Source: Methanobacteriota archaeon (GTDB lineage Archaea > Thermoplasmatota > Poseidoniia > Poseidoniales > Poseidoniaceae). Taken from it: a stretch of 31,715 nucleotides of DNA. Below the pieces are notes generated by a model, which was not told where the DNA came from, did no database searches, and saw nothing but the letters and a program-made list of their open reading frames with translations. The stretch lies in NCBI GenBank assembly GCA_018662715.1, contig JABJFP010000034.1:1-31715 (forward strand), in the 5' to 3' direction. Shown one piece after another: positions 7,828 to 14,372 of this stretch. Each line of letters starts with the position of its first letter. Within the stretch, counting starts at the first letter, position 1. Made by a program: the position numbers and the translations under genes.

Positions 7828-9467
7828 GAGGTTGAGCCTTCCAAAACTGTAACAGTAAGCCGGTCTGAAGTCCATCCGCCTTGCTGGTCAACAACGCGTA
7901 ACTCAAACGAATGAACGCCAAGTGGTACTTTCAATCGGACCTGTGAGGTTGTTGCTATTTCTCTTCCGGAGGCTTCAATCCACGACCATGATTTTACTTG
8001 TTGATGGGGGTCAAACGTTCCGTTACCGTTCAACAATACCACACAGGTACCATCATCATCCGCTCTAAGGCGTTGGTCGTCTCCTGCTGATGCTTGTGGT
8101 TTGAGGATTTCATCGTGCTGAGAAGAAAGGGCCTCGAACAACTCATCCTCATCCTCTTGCATCAACATTGATTCGGTGGGGTTGTTGAGTGCGTCTAACA
8201 AATCGGATTCATCAGCCATTGACGGAGATTGAGGTTCTGACGTCGGACCGATGTCGTTGGACATTGCGTTCAGAAGAAGGTCCAGCTCCCCGTTGTTCAT
8301 CTCTTGAGTATTCATTGATTCCCGTTCAGTTTCGGTTAGAAGAGCAAGAACATCGTCATCATTCCCGTTGTAGAGTTCTTCAGCATTCAGCCCCATATGT
8401 TCAGATGTTGTGGTAAACCACAGCGATAATTCTGTAGGGTCCATTTCAATCAGTTCTCCCTTTAGGTCAATCCAGCCGATAGGTTCTGCGTCGGTGTAAT
8501 CATTTTGATCATCGCCTGCAAAATAAATACGCCTTCGTTGACGATCGGTGTGAAGCCATTGTGCCATTCCTTGATGCTCCACCTTCCAGACCGGACCGTT
8601 AGCGTCGATTCCATGAATGAAGAACCAAGAACTTGCGGCAACAGTCCCATCCGTGTGAACTAAGGAAAAAATGGGATGTTGAGTTTCCATTATGAGGTTG
8701 AGCGAACCGTCTTCTTGGAGATGATGAACCTCCCCATTGTCAAATCCAAGATAGGAGCCTACCGCTCCTGTGCAGGATGTAAGTAATCGCATACGTAATT
8801 CTTCACGAAGAATAAGTTCACCCTTCGACCATAATTCAATTTCAATGGCTTCCTCATCACCAGCAACCAACGCATGTCCTTCCCGAGTCAAGAAAAAGTT
8901 ACCCTGCTCAGTCAAACCCATGCCGGTAATTCGTTCTCCAATCGTCCCTCGCATGGGTCGTGACCATAGAATGGCATCCTCGTCAAGACAATGCACTGCT
9001 CCGTTTTGCTGGGCAATGTAGATGCTGTCACCTGAAGCGTCCATCATGATGATGTCGTCAAATCCAAATTTGGAGGACAAAGATGAGACTGTCTGCTCAT
9101 CTTTTACAGAAAGAAGTTGTCCCAGGCCGTCCAAAACTACCAAGCATTGACCCCAAGGAACACATTGCACCACCCCAGCATCTATGGCTTGCTGCACCAA
9201 AATACTGCCCTCCAAATCATAGAATACAAGGCCGTCAATTTCATCGCCAACAACCAATTGATTACGATGAAACTGCAGAGAGGATACGTCATTTTTATGC
9301 TCAAAAACCGAGGTCACCTGGCATTGGTCATTCTCGTCAAGAATGGCGATATGTATTCGCCTTGTGCCCTCAACCCAAGTAAGATGTGCGGTCGCTTCAT
9401 CAAACATCAGATGGCTTACCTTCCCTTCGGATTCAACCAATCGAGAAGCACCACGTGTGAAGAGCAT
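7824..9467 (-). CDS. Cytoplasmic beta-propeller with acidic repeat linker and C-terminal PKD-like domain
   Basis: Unrecognised 547-residue protein with three regions. Residues 1 to about 350 are repeated beta-blades of WD40/PQQ character, for example LQFHRNQLVVGDEIDGLVFYD and YIAQQNGAVHCLDEDAILWS. Residues about 360-455 form a very acidic, low-complexity linker with four spaced helical motifs: DDDVLALLTE, ELDLLLNAMS, ESDLLDALNN and EDELFEALSS. The last 90 residues read as a PKD/Ig-like domain: ASAGDDQRL, LNGNGTFDP, then VPLGVHSFELRVVDQQGG. No signal peptide or transmembrane segment is visible, which is unusual for a PKD-like domain. Overlaps the hydrolase gene by ATGA, suggesting a shared process. 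No function can be assigned. Confidence 0.7.
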   Translation of the reverse strand: MLFTRGASRLVESEGKVSHLMFDEATAHLTWVEGTRRIHIAILDENDQCQVTSVFEHKNDVSSLQFHRNQLVVGDEIDGLVFYDLEGSILVQQAIDAGVVQCVPWGQCLVVLDGLGQLLSVKDEQTVSSLSSKFGFDDIIMMDASGDSIYIAQQNGAVHCLDEDAILWSRPMRGTIGERITGMGLTEQGNFFLTREGHALVAGDEEAIEIELWSKGELILREELRMRLLTSCTGAVGSYLGFDNGEVHHLQEDGSLNLIMETQHPIFSLVHTDGTVAASSWFFIHGIDANGPVWKVEHQGMAQWLHTDRQRRRIYFAGDDQNDYTDAEPIGWIDLKGELIEMDPTELSLWFTTTSEHMGLNAEELYNGNDDDVLALLTETERESMNTQEMNNGELDLLLNAMSNDIGPTSEPQSPSMADESDLLDALNNPTESMLMQEDEDELFEALSSQHDEILKPQASAGDDQRLRADDDGTCVVLLNGNGTFDPHQQVKSWSWIEASGREIATTSQVRLKVPLGVHSFELRVVDQQGGWTSDRLTVTVLEGSTS

Positions 9468-9469
9468 GG

Positions 9470-9489
9470 AAGGTGCTGTGCTACACCTT
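9470..9489 (-). promoter_or_regulatory. Small hairpin in the leader of the propeller-PKD gene
   Basis: An inverted repeat with perfect six-base arms (AAGGTG and CACCTT on the minus strand) and an eight-base loop lies two bases before the start codon at 9467. If transcribed it would fold right at the start site and could hide the purine-rich AAGGTG. It may be chance, as six-base arms are common. Confidence 0.25.
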
Positions 9490-9526
9490 TGAAAAGGCCT
9501 CGCACAGGTTGGGCAAGTGCGCGGTC

Positions 9527-11068
9527 TCAGTTTTCTTCATCGTTGTGGAGATCAATCACGGCATCATCGTCATGGGATTGATTTTTGGCAGCATCATTTC
9601 GAGCGACATCAAGTCGGTCGAGGTATGCTTTGTCAATGTCGCCGGTAACATAATCGCCATCAAAACAACTTGAATCGAAGCGGTCAATTCCTGCTTGGTC
9701 ATTCCAAGTAACATCCACCAAGTCTTCCAAGGTTTGGTAAAACAAGCGGTCAGCCCCGATGACATCGCCAATCTCTGAAACAGTTTTTCCGTCGGCAATG
9801 AATTCGTTCACTGCCGGCATGTCAATGCCGTAGACATTTGGATGGCGAACTGGTGGAGCGGCTGAAGCGAAGTAGACTTTAGCTGCACCAACTTCACGCG
9901 CCATTTCAATGATTTGAGCACTCGTCGTGCCACGAACGATTGAATCGTCAACGAGGAGAACGTTTTTGCCCTTGAATTCGTGCTCAATGGCGTTCAATTT
10001 ACGCCGTACTGACTTTTCGCGCAATGCTTGACCGGGCATGATAAATGTCCTACCGACATAACGGTTCTTGACAAAGCCTTCTCGGTAAGGTAGGCCCAAT
10101 GCATTGGCCATTTGCAAGGCTGCAATTCTTCCAGAGTCAGGAATTGGAATCACAGCGTCGATGTCATGGTCTGGCCATTCTTCTAGAAGACGTTCTGCGA
10201 GTCGTTGCCCCTGATTTAGACGAGCCTGGTATACGGAAATTCCGTCAATGACCGAATCTGGCCGAGCAAAATAAACGAATTCAAAGATACAAGGAGAATA
10301 GGAACGCTTTGGAGCACACTGGCGGGTGAAAAGATGTCCCGATGAACTGATGAAAATCGCCTCACCTGGAGCAACATCACGAATAACATCGAACCCAAGA
10401 GCCGTCAAGGCTACCGATTCACTCGCCACCATGTACTCTTCTTCCCCTTCGACTTCTCGCTTTCCGAAGACAAGCGGACGAATGCCATTGGGGTCTCGGA
10501 ATGCCAGTACTCCGTAACCAGATATGACGGAAATGCATGCATAACCACCACGAACGTGTTCGTGAAGAGCAGATACTGCGCCAAAAATTGTCTCAATATT
10601 GATGTGAGGGTTTCCTTCAATTTTGAGAGCGCGTGAGCGATGTCCGATTTCAACGGCTAACATGTTCAACAACAATTCCGAATCACTCGTAGTGTTGATG
10701 TGTCGCATGTATTCATCACGTAGCATGATCGCCAATTCATCGGCGTTGGTCAAATTCCCGTTGTGTGCAAGAGCGATACCGTAAGGCGAATTGACATAGA
10801 ACGGTTGGGCTTCTGCCCGAGAGGACGACCCAGCAGTAGGGTACCTTACATGGCCAATTCCAACATTACCTTGTAACCTCATCATGTGGCGTTTGAAGAA
10901 AATATCGGAAACCAGTCCATTTGATTTCCGAAGACGGAAATTGCTCTCGTAATCGGTAACGATTCCAGCGGCATCTTGACCGCGATGTTGGAGTACTGTT
11001 AAGCCGTCATACAGCAATTGATTCACATGAAATCCTTGCCGACCAACTAGACCGATTATACCGCACAT
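9527..11068 (-). CDS. purF: Amidophosphoribosyltransferase (glutamine PRPP amidotransferase)
   Basis: First committed enzyme of de novo purine synthesis; makes phosphoribosylamine from PRPP and glutamine. The 513-residue protein starts MCGIIGLVG, so the nucleophile Cys2 is exposed by Met removal and there is no propeptide. The Ntn glutaminase domain has LQHRGQDAAGI and HNGNLTN. The phosphoribosyltransferase domain carries the PRPP loop VLLVDDSIVRGTTS. Ligand positions known for the Fe-S form in Bacillus look partly lost: HPN replaces HPC before YGID, and the C-terminal pair is reduced to one Cys in DSSCFDGDY, so a cluster is unlikely. The last 40 residues are an acidic extension. GAGG eight bases before the ATG supports the start. 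It follows rpl37e, an order I recall from other archaea. Confidence 0.95.
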   Translation of the reverse strand: MCGIIGLVGRQGFHVNQLLYDGLTVLQHRGQDAAGIVTDYESNFRLRKSNGLVSDIFFKRHMMRLQGNVGIGHVRYPTAGSSSRAEAQPFYVNSPYGIALAHNGNLTNADELAIMLRDEYMRHINTTSDSELLLNMLAVEIGHRSRALKIEGNPHINIETIFGAVSALHEHVRGGYACISVISGYGVLAFRDPNGIRPLVFGKREVEGEEEYMVASESVALTALGFDVIRDVAPGEAIFISSSGHLFTRQCAPKRSYSPCIFEFVYFARPDSVIDGISVYQARLNQGQRLAERLLEEWPDHDIDAVIPIPDSGRIAALQMANALGLPYREGFVKNRYVGRTFIMPGQALREKSVRRKLNAIEHEFKGKNVLLVDDSIVRGTTSAQIIEMAREVGAAKVYFASAAPPVRHPNVYGIDMPAVNEFIADGKTVSEIGDVIGADRLFYQTLEDLVDVTWNDQAGIDRFDSSCFDGDYVTGDIDKAYLDRLDVARNDAAKNQSHDDDAVIDLHNDEEN

Positions 11069-11130
11069 GGTGTCGCCTCATCGCTACTAAGCCATGCCTG
11101 CTTCTTATCGTTGCGATTGATTCGCAAGAA

Positions 11131-11310
11131 TCAAGCCTTAGGACGGTGAGATTTCTTGGACCAGTTGAATTTGCGGATTCGTGCGGTTTCGCCGTATCCA
11201 CAGGAAGAACAGACCTTCTTTTGCTTGTGATATGCGTTGCGACCACAGCGGCGGCAACGTAGGTGAGTGGTCTTCTGACGCTTTCCCATTGACGGTGTAC
11301 CCTTGGACAT
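11131..11310 (-). CDS. rpl37e: 50S ribosomal protein L37e
   Basis: Small 59-residue zinc-ribbon protein of the archaeal large ribosomal subunit. The translation begins MSKGTPSMGKRQKTTHLRCR and contains two CxxC pairs (Cys19/22 and Cys34/37) in RCRRCGRNAYHKQKKVCSSCG, then the basic tail GETARIRKFNWSKKSHRPKA. These features match L37e end to end. GGGTGG five bases before the ATG is a good SD site. The gene lies 62 bases before purF on the same strand, probably one transcript. It was found by direct translation because it is very short. Confidence 0.95.
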   Translation of the reverse strand: MSKGTPSMGKRQKTTHLRCRRCGRNAYHKQKKVCSSCGYGETARIRKFNWSKKSHRPKA

Positions 11311-11344
11311 TTAACCACCCTGTGGAGCAGTCCACCGACCTCTT

Positions 11345-11352
11345 CCTTATGA
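11345..11352 (-). promoter_or_regulatory. TATA-like element for rpl37e-purF
   Basis: On the minus strand TTTCATAAGG lies about 40 bases before the rpl37e ATG. Transcription would start about 25 bases downstream, leaving a short leader that contains the GGGTGG site. The same TCATAAGG core occurs before the seven-TM gene and the uL16 gene. Confidence 0.5.
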
Positions 11353-11381
11353 AATCAACGGCAGAGCATCCGGTGAACGAA

Positions 11382-11846
11382 TTACTCTTCCTCGCTGAAA
11401 ATATGTTGCTTAGTAGGGCTATTCATGAGTGAAGCGAAGGAAATACCACCAACCAAAAGGGCGCTGATAAAGACGGCAATAAGTGTCGTCGAGAACCGAA
11501 TGATATTCGAAAGAGCCTGTGCACGAATTGACCCGTTTGCCTCCATGAGCAAATCTCCTTGCGAGAGAAACATGAACGAAACCATGACGCCGACAAGAGC
11601 CGCTCCAAGCATACCGACCAAAGGTGCAATTGGCCGTTTACGCTTATCGCCGTAAACAAAGAGGGAGAAGAGGAGGAGAAACGATGCAATCGTGTACGAG
11701 GTGAGAAGTGAATTGGCAAAACGTATGATTGCACCATTGGTAACATGCCCATATAGGGCAAGAGCAAGGCCGCAAAGAACCAACGGGAAGAACAGGAAGC
11801 TAGCCCCCAATACCAAAAGGCTGGCCCGAGGTTCTTTGTCACTCAT
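11382..11846 (-). CDS. Four-helix integral membrane protein, unknown
   Basis: Not recognised. The 154-residue protein has four clear transmembrane helices at about residues 9-35, 40-66, 72-98 and 116-143, short loops, a basic loop (YGDKRKRP) after helix 2 and an acidic C-terminus (HIFSEEE). No catalytic motif or conserved polar residue within the helices stands out. The start is the ATG at 11846, which overlaps the end of the upstream seven-TM gene by eight bases and has a G-rich stretch upstream. Overlap and shared strand imply coupled translation, and the two products probably work together, perhaps as a membrane complex. Confidence 0.7.
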   Translation of the reverse strand: MSDKEPRASLLVLGASFLFFPLVLCGLALALYGHVTNGAIIRFANSLLTSYTIASFLLLFSLFVYGDKRKRPIAPLVGMLGAALVGVMVSFMFLSQGDLLMEANGSIRAQALSNIIRFSTTLIAVFISALLVGGISFASLMNSPTKQHIFSEEE

Positions 11847-12636
11847 CCAAGGAACCCCCGTCCGTGTGAGCAGCAATGATTTCCGCCGCAACTGTAAGTT
11901 CATCCTTGGTAGGCGCAGGTAATCGGGAAGGCTCAGGCAGTTGAGATTCGTAGAATGCAATCACAAAAGCGAACATGAGAATGGCTAAACTAAATCCGAC
12001 CAACATGCCGAATACATCTGCCCCGGCCAGCCAGAACTCATGAGCAAATTGTTTCGCATCAACATTGGGTCCATCAAACGCAAAGCCAAGGAGGACCAAA
12101 CTAACCAGCATCACCAAAACTACTGTGAGCAACCGTTGCTCTTGGATACGGTTAACTCCAACTTGGCGCGTCAACATAATCGCCCCTGTTGCCAATCCAG
12201 TTGAGACCAAAAGCGTTGTACTCCAGAAGATAAACCAATAGCCGTTTACCTCGTTTGGATATGTTGGCGTCAAGATCCACCAGTGCATCCCCTCGAACCA
12301 AATGACACCGAGCATGATCATAATGATTCCACTCCGGCGCTCGGATGCAGAGAGACGCCCGATAGGGACGTTGCCTGAAAAAGAAAGGTTGTAAATGCCG
12401 ACGGCGATGAGGGCAGTCGGCCCGACAATACTTCCTATAAAATGACCAAAACTACTCGACGGTGAAAATGGGATGGTCCATGGAGCCAACAAAATTGCAA
12501 GAAGGCCGACTCCAACAAGAATTTGTCCGGCGCGACTGGTCCCACTTGACTTTGTAAAGAGGAACATCAAAGCCCCCATGACGGTGATGAACCCCGGCAC
12601 CCAGAAGAAAAAGAAGGCCAGTACCGTCTCTTCCAT
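11839..12636 (-). CDS. Seven-helix integral membrane protein, unknown
   Basis: Not recognised. The 265-residue protein has about seven hydrophobic helices (near residues 5-27, 36-57, 63-84, 103-122, 132-154, 168-186 and 204-228) and a soluble C-terminal tail of about 35 residues ending GGSLDE. Helix 4 and the following loop are rich in Trp and aromatic residues (VIWFEGMHWWIL). There is no retinal-binding Lys in a rhodopsin-like context in the last helix, so it is not a rhodopsin. A TATA-like element centred about 25 bases before the ATG suggests a leaderless transcript. The four-helix gene follows with an eight-base overlap. Divergent from the rpl44e operon. Confidence 0.7.
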   Translation of the reverse strand: MEETVLAFFFFWVPGFITVMGALMFLFTKSSGTSRAGQILVGVGLLAILLAPWTIPFSPSSSFGHFIGSIVGPTALIAVGIYNLSFSGNVPIGRLSASERRSGIIMIMLGVIWFEGMHWWILTPTYPNEVNGYWFIFWSTTLLVSTGLATGAIMLTRQVGVNRIQEQRLLTVVLVMLVSLVLLGFAFDGPNVDAKQFAHEFWLAGADVFGMLVGFSLAILMFAFVIAFYESQLPEPSRLPAPTKDELTVAAEIIAAHTDGGSLDE

Positions 12637-12656
12637 GCCACAGCCAGTGCGAAAAA

Positions 12657-12668
12657 CCTTATGAATAA
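12657..12668 (-). promoter_or_regulatory. TATA-like element for the seven-TM gene
   Basis: On the minus strand TTATTCATAAGG is centred about 25-28 bases before the ATG at 12636. This spacing puts the transcription start at or within a few bases of the start codon, and no SD precedes it, so a leaderless mRNA is likely. Confidence 0.5.
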
Positions 12669-12722
12669 TCCCTTGAGCATTTACGCAGTGAGCCGATTAT
12701 TCACAGAAACGATGTCGGCAGC

Positions 12723-12730
12723 CATAAATA
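12723..12730 (+). promoter_or_regulatory. TATA box for the rpl44e-rps27e-aIF2-alpha-nop10 operon
   Basis: CATAAATA lies about 37-44 bases before the rpl44e ATG. A start about 25 bases downstream gives a leader of about 14 bases that contains the AGGTG SD site at 12756-12760. Confidence 0.6.
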
Positions 12731-12766
12731 CCCGACCTCTGTGGGCTGACTGCTTAGGTGTTACAT

Positions 12767-13051
12767 ATGGTAAAGCGACCCCGACAAGTCAAGCGCTACA
12801 GTCCTTCTGCTGGCAAGCATACCATGCACACCGTTGAGCGCGTTAAGAAGCGACGCGCCTCCGAACTTCGCTGGGGTCAGCGCCGTTTCCGTCGTGTCAT
12901 GGCTGGATACCGTGGTTTCCCACGTCCAAAGCCTGACGGTCGTGAAAAGCCAACCAAGCGAGTTAACATTCTCTACCGGTGCACTGAAACCGGCAAAGCC
13001 CATTATGCCCCGTGCAAGCGTGCTAAGAAATTCGAATTGGTTGACAAGTGA
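12767..13051 (+). CDS. rpl44e: 50S ribosomal protein L44e (zinc cysteines mostly lost)
   Basis: Large-subunit ribosomal protein, 94 residues. Family features are the start KRPRQVKRY, GKHTMHTVERVKK, the central Arg-rich stretch, KPTKRVNILYRC and GKAHYAPCKRAKKFEL. Classical archaeal L44e carries two CxxC pairs (YCPxC near the N-terminus and YRCxxCGKAH). Here the first pair reads YSPSAG and the second YRCTETG, so three of four zinc ligands are missing. AGGTG six bases before the ATG supports this start over an in-frame GTG at 12758. First gene of a ribosomal/initiation operon with rps27e, aIF2-alpha and nop10, an order I recall as conserved in archaea. Confidence 0.93.
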   Translation: MVKRPRQVKRYSPSAGKHTMHTVERVKKRRASELRWGQRRFRRVMAGYRGFPRPKPDGREKPTKRVNILYRCTETGKAHYAPCKRAKKFELVDK

Positions 13052-13061
13052 GGTGTAAAAG

Positions 13062-13232
13062 ATGACAAACAGTTTCCTAAAAGTGAGTTGCCGAGATTGC
13101 GGTAATGAATCAACGATCTTTTCCCGAGCCACCACTGCAATCGCATGCGATGTTTGCAGTGCAACCTTGACCAAACCCTCTGGCGGAAAGGCAGAGTTGG
13201 TCGGATGCACCGTTGTTGAAGCGCTTGAATGA
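13062..13232 (+). CDS. rps27e: 30S ribosomal protein S27e
   Basis: Small-subunit zinc-ribbon protein, 56 residues, found by direct translation. It begins MTNSFLKVSCRDCGNESTIF and has two CxxC pairs at Cys10/13 and Cys29/32 (ACDVC), with the typical C-terminal segment LTKPSGGKAELVGCTVVEALE. Unlike its neighbour L44e it keeps all four zinc ligands. AGGTG before the ATG fits SD spacing. It lies ten bases after rpl44e and sixteen before aIF2-alpha. Confidence 0.95.
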   Translation: MTNSFLKVSCRDCGNESTIFSRATTAIACDVCSATLTKPSGGKAELVGCTVVEALE

Positions 13233-13247
13233 GGAGGCAGAGCCTCC
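13233..13247 (+). promoter_or_regulatory. Hairpin holding the SD of the aIF2-alpha gene
   Basis: GGAGGC-AGA-GCCTCC forms a perfect six-base stem with a three-base loop. It begins at the base after the rps27e TGA and ends one base before the aIF2-alpha ATG at 13249. The only good SD (GGAGG) lies in the left arm, so the fold would hide it until a terminating ribosome opens it. Confidence 0.5.
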
Positions 13248-13248
13248 C

Positions 13249-14037
13249 ATGAGTACCAATCCCGTCGCACCCCCCGATGAAGGGGAACTTGTTGTTGCTA
13301 CTGTGAAGAACGTTAAGCAAAACGGGGCCTACGTTGACCTTGACGAATTCCCCGGCATTGAAGGATTCATTTTCATTGGCGAAATCGCAAGTGGATGGGT
13401 CAAAAACATACGAGGATTTGTTCGTGAAGGCCAGCGCCTTATTTGCAAAGTAATGCGAACTCGTAAAGATGGGAGTTCATTGGAACTTTCTCTCAAATCC
13501 GTTTCAGAAGAGCGACGACGTGCTCGTCTTCAAGAGTGGAAGAACGAGCAAAGAGCACACCAACTCCTCAAGGTTCTAGGCGAAAAGGTCTCATGGACTC
13601 CAGAACAAATCCAAGAGCAAGGCCACGAACTCATCGATGCATTTGGCACTCTTTATGCTGCTTTTGAAGAAGCAGCCATGCAAGAGAATGGTTTGACAAA
13701 CGCTGGATTTGAAGGCGATTGGATCGCTCCTTTTATTGAAATAGCAATTGAAAACATTATTCCTGCCTTTGTAGAACTAAGAGGTATCTTAACCCTGAGC
13801 ATCAACAACACACAAGGAGTTTCAGTGATCCGGGAAGCACTACTTTCTGCTGAATCGTTGTCAAACACTGAAGAAGAAACCGAAGTCAAGTGTTTTTATG
13901 ACGGAGCACCATCCTATCGCCTTGAACTCCGAGCACCGGATTTCAAAATTGCAGAAACCCTTTGGGACCAAGCAACACGTTCGGTCATTGACCACATGGT
14001 AGCTGCAGGTGGAGAAGCAAACGCACAACGAGAGTGA
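13249..14037 (+). CDS. Translation initiation factor aIF2 alpha subunit
   Basis: Alpha subunit of archaeal IF2, which with beta and gamma brings initiator Met-tRNA to the small subunit. The 262-residue protein has an N-terminal S1-type OB fold (about residues 12-85) with ELVVATVKNVKQNGAYVDLDEF, EGFIFIGEIASGWVKNIRGFVREGQ and CKVMRTRKDGSSLELSLKSVSEERRR, then a helical middle domain and a C-terminal alpha/beta domain ending in a long helix. The helix after the S1 domain (ERRRARLQEWKNEQRAHQLL) is a hallmark. A TTG at 13213 in frame lies inside rps27e and is unlikely to be used. Translation is probably coupled to rps27e through the intervening hairpin. Confidence 0.94.
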   Translation: MSTNPVAPPDEGELVVATVKNVKQNGAYVDLDEFPGIEGFIFIGEIASGWVKNIRGFVREGQRLICKVMRTRKDGSSLELSLKSVSEERRRARLQEWKNEQRAHQLLKVLGEKVSWTPEQIQEQGHELIDAFGTLYAAFEEAAMQENGLTNAGFEGDWIAPFIEIAIENIIPAFVELRGILTLSINNTQGVSVIREALLSAESLSNTEEETEVKCFYDGAPSYRLELRAPDFKIAETLWDQATRSVIDHMVAAGGEANAQRE

Positions 14038-14042
14038 ATACA

Positions 14043-14282
14043 ATGGCCCGTCAAATCCTACAACAGTGCCTTACCTGTCAAGCCTTTGGGTTGAGTACAA
14101 CCTGCCCTCAATGTGGAGAGCGAGCTCAAGCTGCTGCCCCATTAAAGTGGTCTCCTGAAGACCATAGGGCATCTCTGCGCCGCAAGATGAACGGTGTTGA
14201 AGACTCATCGTGGAGTGAGAATCTTCCGACCCTTCCATCATTGAAGGTCATGATTGACACCGCTGCTGAAGAAGAAGAGTGA
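14043..14282 (+). CDS. nop10: H/ACA RNP protein Nop10, with C-terminal extension
   Basis: Component of the H/ACA guide RNP that makes pseudouridine in rRNA. The first 50 residues match Nop10: QQCLTCQAFGLSTTCPQCGERA gives a CxxC-x(n)-CxxC zinc ribbon (Cys9/12 and Cys21/24), then PLKWSPEDHRASLRRKM matches the conserved PPKFSPEDxxxxYRRKxK tail. At 79 residues it is longer than the usual 55-65. The extra stretch is acidic and ends AAEEEE. It starts five bases after the aIF2-alpha stop and closes the operon, a position I recall as common in archaea. The ATG at 14043 is preferred to a GTG at 14034. Confidence 0.92.
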   Translation: MARQILQQCLTCQAFGLSTTCPQCGERAQAAAPLKWSPEDHRASLRRKMNGVEDSSWSENLPTLPSLKVMIDTAAEEEE

Positions 14283-14339
14283 AGCGGCAACGGAGCAGAG
14301 CCTCCAAACCCCTTTCTCAGTCACCTCTCATTACTCAAA

Positions 14340-14370
14340 CATTATAGCGCGCTTTGACTCGTTCGCGAGT
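14340..14370 (+). promoter_or_regulatory. PAC2 gene promoter with TATA box and dyad
   Basis: CATTATAG at 14340-14347 is centred 29 bases before the PAC2 ATG at 14373, which implies a leaderless transcript. Between them ACTCG-TTCG-CGAGT (14357-14370) is a perfect dyad covering the likely transcription start, a typical place for a repressor site. Confidence 0.5.
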
Positions 14371-14372
14371 TC

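Noticed and set aside
11839..12636. Seven-helix protein as a proteorhodopsin
   Set aside because: No retinal-binding Lys motif in the last helix and no rhodopsin helix C signature.
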